Shown in pieces: positions 35,799-47,400 of a DNA stretch of 64,000 nucleotides. Every line of letters starts with the position of its first letter. Position 1 is the stretch's first letter. The notes beneath the pieces are model-generated. The model was not told where the DNA came from and made no database searches. It saw nothing but the letters and a program-made list of their open reading frames with translations. The stretch is taken from positions 1,374,501-1,438,500 of the forward strand of contig OX359193.1 in NCBI GenBank assembly GCA_947172415.1, in the 5' to 3' direction. The DNA is from Chondrosia reniformis (Eukaryota; Porifera; Demospongiae; Chondrillida; Chondrillidae). The position numbers and the translations under genes are program-made.

Positions 35799-36700
35799 TA
35801 TATCCACTCACAGACAGACCATTGTATGTCATGTCTACATATATGTATATGGTTCGACGATCTTTTTGACTGTCTATTATAAGAGGAGATGCTGGTCTGT
35901 CATTAGGCTTATTGTATTCCTCATGGCATGTAGGAAAATGATGTATTAGATTTTTGGTTTTTTGGATTAAAGGAGTGGGTGGGGTAAAATTCATAGTCAA
36001 ATGATGAAGATATCAAAAGCTCTAAGATTAGACTTAGATCTTAAATCCCCCTATTTTAAATATTATTATAGGATGCATTCATCTACATATACATGCATGC
36101 ATTCATTCAATTCACGTATAGAGGTGAATAAACACATATATAATGTATTCATTATAATGAAAATGAGACAGGATGTCATGTATAGATTTATTTTGAATTT
36201 AAATGAGGTCCCTGCATGTAGGCTTTCTCAATAAAATGTCCATATATAGAACAAGAACATTCATTATTCATGAAACTTTCAATTTCAATAAAATGTCAAT
36301 CATGCGCATGCAAATCTTATATATCCTAGCTTTTTCATACATATTTATAATTAGTATTAGTGTATAAAAATTACACAATACGCAAAATACTCGAAAATTT
36401 GCATCTATATATATATATATATCCATTTAATTGTGGATATATAGCTACATTTTGTTACATTGCATCATTGATGCATTATTATAGTACTTGTATAATTATA
36501 TACCAAAAAATTGTACATCAAATTTTTAAATCTCAATATCCAAATATATATACATTTGAAATTATGCATGAGTTATGTGCATACACATACGTATATATGT
36601 AAAAATATAAGTATTCGTATAGGCCATTATCCAACACTATACAGTAAGAATATTAAATACATCCAGTCAGTGGAAAGAGCAGTACATACGTACCATCTTC

Positions 36701-36788
36701 ATGTAAGAAGAGTGTACTGATAGTGGGATTAAACTTACAAGGAGGGAAGAGTTTAGAGAGATATGCATGAATGGTATTACAGGCTTAT
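36701..36788. promoter_or_regulatory. Invertible upstream segment, B orientation, copy 5
   Basis: Its GATAGTGGGATTAAACTTAC is complementary to the A-type segment of copy 4 (GTTAAATTCCACTATC), which makes this the clearest B example of the inversion. Confidence 0.6.
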
Positions 36789-36928
36789 TTCCATTCAATA
36801 TAGAAACCTGCATGTCATTATATATCCATAGTTTACATTAACTTCCTCATATGGCGTGCAACCATTATTGGATAACATATATACGTAGAGTATATTTAGA
36901 CCATAAATTAATAGACTGCAATCCCAAA

Positions 36929-39900
36929 ATGAAGAACGGTCAATATTCTTCAACAATTATATTTCTACTGTTTGTCGCCTGTTCCTCCATCCCTATTGGT
37001 GAGTCTCTTTACCACACCTTCTGGGTAACTCCATCTACTGAACAGGGATGTGGTAATAGAACTCCTTGTGATATCATTGATGGATATTACAATCAGACTA
37101 AAGATATCTTCTCAACTTCAAATGCTGCTTGGATCTTTCTGAATGGACATCATCAAGTGAGTAATATGGAATTAAAAATTTCATTAACAGAAAATGTTAC
37201 TTTGAAGGGATTGGAAGGGAATATTCACATTGAAGCAGGCAGGATTACAATAGCAAGGAGTAGTAATATTTCAATAGCAAATGTAAATTTGCATAGTGAT
37301 GTATTGCAAATAAAAAATGTTTCTGGTTTCTTTTTAAGCAATTCTTCAATCAATATATCTCTCTATGGCTTTCAAATAACTCCACCAGGAATTTATCACA
37401 TTAAAAATTGCACAATTATAGGACCATTTGGAATATTGGATTTTGTAGACTTTGATAAATCCGAAACTTTAAATTTGGAGATTGAGGACACAAATTTTAC
37501 TTCATATAGCAGCTTCAGTTTTTTGATAAACACCACCTTGACCAATTACACTAGGAAAGTTAGCATTACTTTCAAAAGGTGTACTGTATTAGAAATGACA
37601 ATTACAATGATGGCCTACCCACAGAGAGGCTTCAAGTTATCAGTTCTTGATAGTCTGATTTCTAACATTTTTCTAATATTTCAAATCTGCAATGCTCCAT
37701 TATATTTTCCTTCAGTAAAAGTGGTCATACACAATTGTCACTTTAAAAAACGTTTTGCTGAAAAAAGTGAATTTTCTATTATCTTAGCACCAGGACCTAT
37801 CACTGACAGTCACCATGCATCACTCAGCCAGCAGTGTCCTGTTAAAATCAAAATTAGTAATACTATATTTGAGAAAACTACATTATTACTGAGAAATTCT
37901 GTTTCTGATTTCCTTAAATCCAGAGAAAAGGATAATATCACCTTTCACAATTGTACTTTTAAGCACTACTGTGGACTAACAGGGGAAACGAATGATGTGG
38001 CCCTTGGTAGGTATGTCTTGGTTTTACGTGATTTTAATTTTCCAGTTGTAATGTCAGATTGCAACATAATTGACAATAAAGCTGGTGCTATATTTATGTC
38101 AAACAGTAAACTTCAATTACGAGGTCACAATGTCATCAGAAATAACAAAATATATAATGACTTTGGGTCTTGGGATGTTAGTATGGTAATAATTGTTTTG
38201 AGTTGCTCTGCAGTCCTTCTTCTTGAGAATGGCTCTAAGCTAACTATTAGCCACAATCAACTGTTTTTTCCTTACGGTACCATTGTACTTAGTCCAACTC
38301 TTAAACGAAGCTCAACACGTTATTCAACTGTTTGCAATGATATACAACACATGCAGGATTACAGAGATCAGACGTACATCACAGGATTTGATGGAAAGTG
38401 TTTTTTCCAATTAGTAGATGAGCAAGGACTGTTAATAGAAAGCAAAAATGTTACAAACTTTAATGGAAGTATTACATTTTCTAACAACACTTACTTTTTT
38501 CCTACTTATAAAAGTACAAACTTACCTAAGGAGATATATAACGGGCATCTATATAACTGTATCCTCCAAACAAGAGTAGGTCCTATTAAAGCTGATACAA
38601 AACTCTTAAAGAAAGTTTTCCATCTTTCATCTCAGACTTCAAGAAAGGAATCAATCAAATATTATGTTATAAACGGTTATATATCTTATCAGATATGCCT
38701 ATGTAGTTACACTGTACATGCATATGGAGATCCAAAGAATAGATCTAGATCTTCATGGGATTGTAGTGGACAGTTTAACTTGGTAATGCATACTGGAGAA
38801 GAAAGTATCATTCTATACATCTCCACAGTAAATGATTTTGGTGAGATATCTGATGGCAGCAAAGTGGAGATTGACTGCAACAATAACATTTCCTGTAGTA
38901 AGGAGGTCTATGTTGATCAGGAGTGTAAGAATATCACTGTCCCTAAAATTCCCATTCAATTGAATCAGACATCATTAAGATTAAGATTAGAGACTCATTC
39001 ACCTGTTCAAAGGCTACTGCCTATAGAGAAGTACTATTCAGCTTATGTGGTAAATATTCTTAGATGTCCATTTGGATTCAAAGAAGATTTAAATACCATG
39101 AAATGTGAATGTAGAAGGTTTTTGATTGACCATCATTTTGAATGCCAATTAACCAAGCTGGGAGGTGTTGATTACAAACAGGTATTATTTGATACATATT
39201 GGATTGGATTACAGAAAGAAGTTCTTGTGATAAGTGATTTTTGTCTTGGTATATTTTGCAATAGTCTCATAAAAAGAGGGGGAGTTTCTTTAGATAAACT
39301 AAATTTGTCTAATAGTAACAATGAACAATGTAATGAAGAAAATGGTCGAATTGGGTTTGTCTGCAGTGAATGTCCACCTGGTTATAGTTCAGTGTTTGGA
39401 GGATACACATGTACTCAGTGCAATGGACCATGGTATATACTTATAATTCCTCTACATGTTCTAGATGGTTTGGCACTTGTTGCTCTACTTTTCCTGTTTA
39501 ATTTGACCATTGTACAAGGAACCATCAATGGAATCAGTCTTTATGCCAATATCATGTATCTTTACTATGATGATTTGCAAGATTATGCAGGAAGACTTTC
39601 TTATAAAATAATTTCACTACTTAATTTTGGGAGCGAATTTGAAATTTGTCTTTATGATGGTATGAATGAGTTTACAAAGGCCATGCTCCTATTTTCCTTT
39701 CCATTTTATCTTCTACTTATTGTGGTTCTTATTATCATTGGGGCTCACAAATTTAACCTCAGAATATTCAAAATAGAGTTCATAGCTAAAAGAGCAGTAC
39801 CAGTACTGGCGACACTGATGATACTGACGTATACAAACTTAATTGGACTTGTCATCCATGCCTTAAGGTATACCAACATATATACTCATAATACATTGAC

Positions 39901-40861
39901 TGAGGAAGAGACAACATATAGAGTTTGGTTGTATCAACCCAGACTTAGATACTTTGAAAAGGAGCACTTGGCTCTGGGGCTGTTGGCTGTTACTGTGACT
40001 GTTCTCTATCTCCTTCCACTGACTGTAGTCACACTCTTTGGAGATCTCCTGAGGAGAAATTGCATTCGGAGCCTATGGTTCAGTCACTTTCTTGATATAT
40101 TCCATGGAGCTTATCGCTGGCCACTTGGTTTCTGGCTTGGTCTGAGATTAATGCTGAGGTTGTTATTGGTAATAGTTAGTGCTTTTCAAAAATCATACAC
40201 TTATTTACTTGTATTTTTATTTGCTTGTTTGCTTTTTTACATGGAATTGCATCTAATTAAACCATTTCATAGCAGATTCCAGAGTAAAACATCTTCGACA
40301 AACACCACCTCTAAGAATAGAATAAGAAATGTGCTAAAGTGGTTTTTAAGTCCAGTAAATGTGGATGGGATCTTCTTAATGAACATTATTTTCTTTTCTG
40401 GAGTGAATACCCTTGTTTCTAACAAAGAAAGGCAATTAACACAAGATGTACAATTAGCAATCAGTGTCATTGCAACTGTTTTAGGTGGTATACAAGTCTG
40501 CCTCGTTATAGTAGCACATGGATGGATGTTCTTCCCTATTCCAAAGTGCTTGAAGGAAAGGTTGCTAGGAATTAAAGCATTACTACCCAGAAGGAAGAAG
40601 ATTAACGAAGGCACACAAGAGATACACCTAAAAGCAGAGAATTACAACCAGACATTCCCATTTCACGACATCCACCATCTTAAAGCTGGTCTACCACAGG
40701 AGAATGAGAGCAGTGATGAAGATGAAACATCTTTCAGTCAAAGTGGAGGTGGGAGTGTACATACACTTGACCATGTATCTGGAGACATTGAAGATCCTAA
40801 ATATGATTTACCACCAGTACCTTTGAAGTCAAAAGGACTTACAGAGCCCCTGTTACAGTAA
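36929..40861 (+). CDS. Array membrane protein, copy 5, intact (B type, cassette 2)
   Basis: 1310 residues from MKNGQYSSTII; an upstream in-frame Met at 36851 is not conserved in the other copies, so 36929 is preferred. Same architecture as copy 4 up to about residue 1078. From there to about residue 1240 it carries a different cassette (VIVSAFQKSYTYLLVFLF, NTTSKNRIRNVLKWF, VIVAHGWMFFPIPKC) and a basic LLPRRKK stretch before rejoining the common tail at FPFHDIHHLKAG. The two cassettes have the same length and hydrophobic pattern but differ at many positions. One neck Cys is altered (KCECRRF where others have KCECGRF). Confidence 0.9.
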   Translation: MKNGQYSSTIIFLLFVACSSIPIGESLYHTFWVTPSTEQGCGNRTPCDIIDGYYNQTKDIFSTSNAAWIFLNGHHQVSNMELKISLTENVTLKGLEGNIHIEAGRITIARSSNISIANVNLHSDVLQIKNVSGFFLSNSSINISLYGFQITPPGIYHIKNCTIIGPFGILDFVDFDKSETLNLEIEDTNFTSYSSFSFLINTTLTNYTRKVSITFKRCTVLEMTITMMAYPQRGFKLSVLDSLISNIFLIFQICNAPLYFPSVKVVIHNCHFKKRFAEKSEFSIILAPGPITDSHHASLSQQCPVKIKISNTIFEKTTLLLRNSVSDFLKSREKDNITFHNCTFKHYCGLTGETNDVALGRYVLVLRDFNFPVVMSDCNIIDNKAGAIFMSNSKLQLRGHNVIRNNKIYNDFGSWDVSMVIIVLSCSAVLLLENGSKLTISHNQLFFPYGTIVLSPTLKRSSTRYSTVCNDIQHMQDYRDQTYITGFDGKCFFQLVDEQGLLIESKNVTNFNGSITFSNNTYFFPTYKSTNLPKEIYNGHLYNCILQTRVGPIKADTKLLKKVFHLSSQTSRKESIKYYVINGYISYQICLCSYTVHAYGDPKNRSRSSWDCSGQFNLVMHTGEESIILYISTVNDFGEISDGSKVEIDCNNNISCSKEVYVDQECKNITVPKIPIQLNQTSLRLRLETHSPVQRLLPIEKYYSAYVVNILRCPFGFKEDLNTMKCECRRFLIDHHFECQLTKLGGVDYKQVLFDTYWIGLQKEVLVISDFCLGIFCNSLIKRGGVSLDKLNLSNSNNEQCNEENGRIGFVCSECPPGYSSVFGGYTCTQCNGPWYILIIPLHVLDGLALVALLFLFNLTIVQGTINGISLYANIMYLYYDDLQDYAGRLSYKIISLLNFGSEFEICLYDGMNEFTKAMLLFSFPFYLLLIVVLIIIGAHKFNLRIFKIEFIAKRAVPVLATLMILTYTNLIGLVIHALRYTNIYTHNTLTEEETTYRVWLYQPRLRYFEKEHLALGLLAVTVTVLYLLPLTVVTLFGDLLRRNCIRSLWFSHFLDIFHGAYRWPLGFWLGLRLMLRLLLVIVSAFQKSYTYLLVFLFACLLFYMELHLIKPFHSRFQSKTSSTNTTSKNRIRNVLKWFLSPVNVDGIFLMNIIFFSGVNTLVSNKERQLTQDVQLAISVIATVLGGIQVCLVIVAHGWMFFPIPKCLKERLLGIKALLPRRKKINEGTQEIHLKAENYNQTFPFHDIHHLKAGLPQENESSDEDETSFSQSGGGSVHTLDHVSGDIEDPKYDLPPVPLKSKGLTEPLLQ

Positions 40862-41814
40862 CTGTATAACCATGCATGCAATTTATAGACATACATAACC
40901 TTTATAATCACATAAATTATTATGTTCAAGTGCAAAAATTATACATATTTCTTATTTGAGTACATAATATTATCAATTGCATCTGCATGGAAGTTAACTT
41001 ATAACATTATGATTTTACATATGATGTACATATTTGCAATAAAAATATTATATCTTGAGCCTGCAAATACAGCTAATTAAGTGTATCATATTGAAAAATG
41101 GTGGACTATATAATAAATATTAGGTGAATTACAGATTAATAAGTAATAAACATTTAGTCAACAAATCTCACTCATTCCTTTTTAGTAAAGGCCCTATAGG
41201 GAAATAAACCTTTTGAGAGCAGTGAGGATATAAGAGTTTTTTCTTTCTCTTCCTCACTACAGGCCAGACAGCTGTTTATGGGAATTCCACCCTTCATCAG
41301 TGACCTTGGTAATCTTTGTCTTCTTCTTGGTCTTTTGTGAGTCCTTGGCATGCATGTATATAATCTAGGGTTCCAAATCCTTCCTTTTCCGAATATAACA
41401 ACATATGCATGTACACCATCATTTATATAGAATATCTTTATTTTCATACAACAATCTTTATTCATATAATTACTACATAATATACAAGTATGACTCCTTT
41501 AGATAGGATATACGTAGCTACAATTTAAGTACATGTGTGTTCATACCATTATAATTGTAGTCAGTGATTTATTGAGCTGATGAGACCTCAGGGTTGAAAC
41601 ATCCAAACCTTTTAAAAATATTATGCTTAAATCATAGATCACTATTTCATAATGACCACAGCAAATATAGGTGTCAACCACAATGGTTTTTAAGTAAACA
41701 ATATTTTAGAGCTTGACATTCATTTACTACATTGGTGTTTTGATTACTACACCAAAGTGTTTAAACAAAAGGTAAAGTTTGTGCAAGTTACAAAGTCTTA
41801 AACAGCTAAATGAC
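40862..41814. other. 3' flank of copy 5 with repeat block
   Basis: AT-rich; left-orientation unit repeat block at about 41180-41350. The 3' flank differs from copies 1-4 soon after the stop codon (TTCAAGTGCA type), as in copies 6 and 7. No gene. Confidence 0.5.
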
Positions 41815-42528
41815 TGCAATACAGTTTTTTTCATCATCTGTTACGTAAATAAGTCCATCTTAATCAATTGTTACACCACGAGGACCTTTCAGCCCAATAT
41901 CAGTCACTTCATGGACACACCTTCCAGATTTTGTGAAAACACTTAGCTTATGAGTGCTATGTGAAGCCACCACTATATACCCGTCACTTGTGGCTGCTAT
42001 ACCAGTTGGGCTCTTTACAATGCCATTTCCAAACTGCCTAATAAAAGAACCATCCTGCTGAAACACTTGAATACGATCATTTCCCTCATCTGTGACATAC
42101 GTACACCAATTCACCTTGAATGAGAATCTTACTGGGTTTGTAGAAGTTTCCATCTGGATCACCTTTGTGATCAAAGCTGTATAGGAATGCACCTTCTTCT
42201 GTAAACACAGACACACAATGACTCCAACGTTCTACCACAAAGATGAGTCCTTCCCATCAGGGCCAGACAGCAGATGACCCTCCTTGGATTTCTCTCTAAA
42301 TTTCCTTACAAATTTACCAGCTGCTGTGTAAATAGTGATGGTATCACTTTCATGGTCACTAACTATAATTATATCACCTGATTTACTGAGTGCTATTCCA
42401 TGCAATAACCCAGCATCCCTGACTTTGAAGCTTCTTCTAGCTTCATCTTGGGAACTTAGAACATGATCTTTACCAACTCTCTGCAGCTCCTCTAGTGCTG
42501 TAGTGTGGGGTTCTTCTGTCAAACACAA
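41815..42528 (-). pseudogene. 5'-truncated TRIM-NHL copy, unit 5, disrupted
   Basis: Chimeric start, then NHL blades 2-6, broken by a ~16-base deletion near 42254 (in the blade with [11 protein letters not shown]) and a 4-base insertion (GTAC) near 42101. The frame is split in at least two places, so no continuous propeller can be made. Confidence 0.88.
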
Positions 42529-42595
42529 TCTACAGAGAGTTGGTAAAGATCATGTTTTAAATGATGAAGATATTGTACAATTAGTGAAGAAGTAA
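42497..42595 (+). pseudogene. DRG1 last-exon fragment, unit 5
   Basis: Open through VWGSSVKHN to LVKK stop. No upstream DRG1 exons are found in this spacer. Confidence 0.8.
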
Positions 42596-43949
42596 GATCT
42601 GTCATATATTCAGTGTACAAATGAGAAGATTCAAGGTTTTGCTTCTTGCTGTCTTTCATATTTAGGGTGTAGATGATGTGGACTGGAATGATTTGTGCAG
42701 AATTTTAATCTAGAAATACACAAGTTATTATAAATTTAATTTTTTTTAAATTTTAATCGTTTAGAGGCCAAGTTGATATATTTATATGTATATAGACTAG
42801 CGCATGTGTTCCTAAAGCCATGTGGTAGGTAGGTAGGTACATATATAATACAGTATAATTTGATGCATATATTCAGTTTAGTATAATTAGAGTTACTATA
42901 TTATAGTAACGCATCTATAACCTATGTACTCATGCATGAAGGACTCACAAAGACCAAGAAGAAGACAAAGATTCCCGAGGTCACTGGTGAAGGCTGTCAG
43001 CCCCAGGGGAGAAGAAGAAATGTAGAAAACTCTTGTATCTTCACCCAAAACTCTCACTAGGTTTAGTTCCTTATAGGCCTTTACTCTAAAGTAGATGTAG
43101 CATGTAAGAAAAATGGTGTGTTTCTCAATATTAGTGATTGCCTGGATGTTAATGTACAGGAACAAAATCCTCTCTTGTATATATAGGACAGTTTCAATCT
43201 AATGATGTATGGATCCGGATTGCCATGTATGGATTTAGATATGAATGGCCTATAACAGCTATTGGCTAAAATACATTACTCATGACATGTAGGAAAATGG
43301 TGCATGCATTAGATTTTTCATTTTTTGATTTTTTATGGGTGGGTTGGGTAAATTCAGAGTCAAAATTTAATGATGAAGATATCAATTGCAAAAGCTCAAA
43401 GATTAGACTTATTTATAGATCCCTTGCCCCTATTTTTGAAATATGTTTTTATAGTATGCATTCATCTATATATGTGCATGCATTCATTTATTCATGTATG
43501 GTGCATAAACATATATATATACGTACATAGTATTCATTAATAATGAAAATGAAACAGTTTATAATTACCAAGTACGTATATATATTTTGAATTCAAATGA
43601 CCCTGTAGGTTCTTGAAACCTTCAATTTCAATTCAAAATGTCAATCAAACTGATATAAGCCTATGTAACCATGTATCTGTTGATATTGTTTATATATACT
43701 ATAGCTATATATGCTCCATGGAGCCATAATTATGTGTGTCTATTCAGTAAAATACAATTGTACATCAAAATTTATATCCCACTATCTATACATGTATAAT
43801 ACGAGTGAAATCATATACATGCATGAGCTACATGCATATACACATGCGCAAAATATCGTGCATTATATATGTATATAGGCCATTATCCTAATATACCATT
43901 TATTCATGCATGCATGGGTCGATATACGGTACATACATCTTACTAGAAA

Positions 43950-44135
43950 ATAAGGTTAATTCCTCGCTCGTTAAACACGTCTTCTGTTAATCGATCTGAC
44001 AATAGCTGTTGTGTTTTTTATTCATTGTTGTAGCTTCAAAACGAAATATACAACTAAAGCATATTAAAAGACGCTAAATAACAAAGACGGAATGAAACAA
44101 AACGAAACGCTATAAGTTTTTTATAAGCCGCACAC
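43950..44135. repeat. Upstream element with internal inversion, copy 6
   Basis: Homologue of 9690-9885. The core 44021-44097 (CATTGTTGTAGCTTCAAAACG to GACGGAAT) is the reverse complement of the copy 2 core. Confidence 0.6.
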
Positions 44136-44194
44136 TGTATATAATAAACATGCAGTCAGTGGAAAAAACATATGTGCACACGTATACTATGTTT

Positions 44195-44311
44195 ATATAA
44201 GCCTGTAACATCATGCATGCATATATATCTCTCTTTCTCTATAGGTGTTTTCACCACTCTTCTCTCCTTGTAAGTTAAATCCTATATGCACTATTATAAG
44301 TGCATTCTTCG
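44195..44311. promoter_or_regulatory. Invertible upstream segment, A orientation, copy 6
   Basis: Same orientation and near-identical to copy 2 (AAGCCTGTAACATCATGC, CTATAGGTGTTTTCACC, CTTGTAAGTT). The in-segment ATG seen in copies 2 and 4 is GTG here. Confidence 0.55.
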
Positions 44312-44411
44312 AATTTCCATTATGCATGGAGAGGAAGAGGAAGTTAATGCAAACTATGCATATATATATAATGACATAAATCAAAATTAATTAAAAGGCT
44401 ACAATCCCAAA

Positions 44412-47400
44412 ATGAGGAATGATAAAGTTTCTTTAACAGGTTCCTTTCTACTGTTTGTCGCCTATTCCTCCATCACTACTGGTGAGTCTCTTTACCACAC
44501 CTTCTGGGTAACTCCATCTACTGAACAGGGATGTGGAAACAGAACTCCTTGTGATACCATTGGTGGATATTACAATCAGGCTAAAGATATCTTCTCAACT
44601 TCAAATGCTACTTGGATCTTTCTGAATGGACATCATCAAGTGAGTAGGGAATTAAACATTTCATCAACAGAAAATGTTACTTTGAAGGGATTGGAAGGGA
44701 ATATTCACATTGAAGCAGGCATTATTATGATAACAAAGAGTAGTAATATTTCAATAGCAAATGTAAATCTGCTTAGTTATAGACTGTTTATAAATGTTTC
44801 TGGCTTCTTTGTAAGCAATTCTTCAATCAAAATATCTCTTCATTTCCTTCTTGCAACTCCAACAGGAATTTATCACATAAAAAATTGCACAATTAGAGGA
44901 GTATTTGAAATATATGATTATGACTTAAGCAATGTTAATGCTGCTTATTCCAAACTTTTAAATATGAAGATTGAGGACACAAATTTTACCTCAAATAGCA
45001 CCTTGATGATCACATTTCATACCTTGGTCAATTACGCTAGGACAGTTAGTGTTGCTTTCAAAAGGTGTATTGTACCAGGAATGACAATTACAATGGTTAG
45101 ATACCCACAAGAAGGCTTCAAGTTATCAGTTTTAGATAGTTTGATTCTTGGAGATGTTAACATTTTGCTAATTCAAATCTGTAATACTTCACTATATAAT
45201 CCTTCTGAATCAGTAAAAGTGAACATACACAATTGTCACCTTAAAAAATGTTTTGCTGAAAAAATTGTATTTTTAATTACCCTAGCACCTATCACTGACA
45301 GTCACTTTACATCACTCAGCCAGCAGTGTCCTGTTAAAATCAAAATTAGTAATACTATATTTGTAGGAGCTACATTTATAATGAGAAATTCTGTTTCTGG
45401 ATTCCCTAAATCCAAGGAAAAGGATAACATTACTTTTCACAATTGTACTTTTAAGCACTACCATGGACTAACAGAGAAAACAAACGATGTGGCCATTAAT
45501 AGCTATGTCTTGGTTTTACGTGATTTTCATTTTCCAGTTGTAATGTCAGATTGCAAAATAATTGACAATAAAGCTGGTGCTATATTTATGTCAAACAGTA
45601 AACTTCACTTACGAGGTCACAATGTCATCAGAAATAACACTGTACGTAATGGCTTTGGGTTTTGGGATGCTGATCAATATCATAAGGTAATAATTGCGTT
45701 GTATTGCTCTCTCCTTCTTCTTGAGAATGGCTCACAGCTAACTATTAGCCATAATCACCTTTATTATCCTTACGGTACCATTGTACTTAGTCCAACTCTT
45801 AAACGAAGCTCAACACGTTATTCAACTGTTTGCAATGACATACAACACATGCAGGATTACAGAGATCAGACGTACATCACAGGATTTGATGGAAAGTGTT
45901 TTTTCCAATTAGTAGATGAGCAAGGACAGTTTATAGAAAAGGACCATGTTGAAAAATTTAATGGAAGTATTACATTTTCTAACAACACTCACTCTTTTCC
46001 TGCTTATAAAAGTAAAAACTTACCTAAGGAGATATATAATGGGCATCTATATAATTGTATCCTACAAACAAGAGAAAGCACTATTAAAGTTGATACAGAA
46101 CTCTTAAAGAAATTTATCCATCATTCGTCTCAGACTTCAAGAAAGGAATCAAATGCATATGTTCAATTTATAAAAACTTTTCAATCTTATCAGATATGCT
46201 TATGTAGTTACACTGTACATGGAGATCCAAAGAAGAGAGCTAAATCTTCATGGGATTGCAGTGGACAGTTTAACTTGGCAATGCATACTGGAGAAGAAAA
46301 TATCATTCTATACATCTCCACAATAAATGACTTTGGTGAGATATCCAATGACAGAAAAGTGGAAATCGACTGCAACAATAACATTTCCTGTAGTAAAGAG
46401 GTCTATGTTGATCAGGAGTGTAAGAATATCACTGTCCCAAAAATTCCCATTCACTTGAATCAGACATCATTAAGGTTAAGACTAGAGACTGAATCACCCG
46501 TTCAAACAAATAGGCTACTGCCTATAGACAAGTACTATTCAGCTTATGTGGTAAATATTCTTAGATGTCCCTTTGGATTTAAAGAAGATTTAAATACCAT
46601 GAAATGTGAATGTGGAAGGTTTTTGATTGACCATCATTTTGAATGCCAATTAACCAAGCTGGGAGGTGTTGATTACAAACAGGTGTTATTTGATACGTAT
46701 TGGATTGGATTACAGCAAGAAGATCTTGTGTTAAGTGATTTTTGTCTTGGTATATTTTGCAATAGTCTCATAAAAAGAGGAGGAGTTTCTTTAGATGAAT
46801 TAAATTTGTCTAATAATAACAATAAACAGTGTAATGAAGAAAATGGCCGAATTGGGTTTGTCTGCAGTGAATGTCCACCTGGATATAGTTCAGTGTTTGG
46901 AGGATACACATGTACTCAGTGCAATGGACCATGGTTTATACTTTTCATTCCTCTGTATGTTCTAGCTGGTTTGGCACTTGTAGCTCTACTTTTCCTGTTT
47001 AACTTGACCACTGTACAAGGAACCATCAATGGAATCAGTCTTTATGCCAATATCATGTATCTTTACCATGATGATTTGCAAGATTATGCAGGAAAACCTT
47101 TTTATAAAATAATTTTACTACTTAATTTTGGGAGCGAATTCGAAATTTGTCTTTATGATGGTATGAATGAGTTTACAAAGGCCATGCTCCTATTTTCCTT
47201 TCCATTTTATCTTCTACTTATTGTGGTTCTCATTATCATTGGGGCTCACAAATTCAACCGCAGAATATTCAAAGTAGAGTTCATAGCTAAAAGAGCCGTA
47301 CCAGTACTGGCGACACTGATGGTACTGACATATACAAGCTTAATTGGACTTGTCATCCATGCCTTAAGGTATACCAACATATATACTCATAATACATTGA

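Larger units (their letters stand above)
34945..36928. promoter_or_regulatory. Spacer and upstream region of copy 5
   Basis: Continues as unit 1 until a ~700 bp insert at 35092-35798. The rest matches upstream regions of other copies: AGGCCATTATCC near 36620, B-orientation invertible segment at 36701-36788, and a shortened pyrimidine tract (ACTTCCTC, then about 30 bases missing) just upstream of the gene. No gene is seen. Confidence 0.5.
42596..44411. promoter_or_regulatory. Spacer and upstream region of copy 6
   Basis: Shorter than other spacers. Right-orientation repeat block at about 42935-43090, then a direct jump at about 43230 to the upstream-type sequence of copy 2. Element with inverted core at 43950-44135, A-orientation segment at 44195-44311, and the purine-rich flipped tract AGAGGAAGAGGAAG near 44330-44345. 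No gene is seen. Confidence 0.5.
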
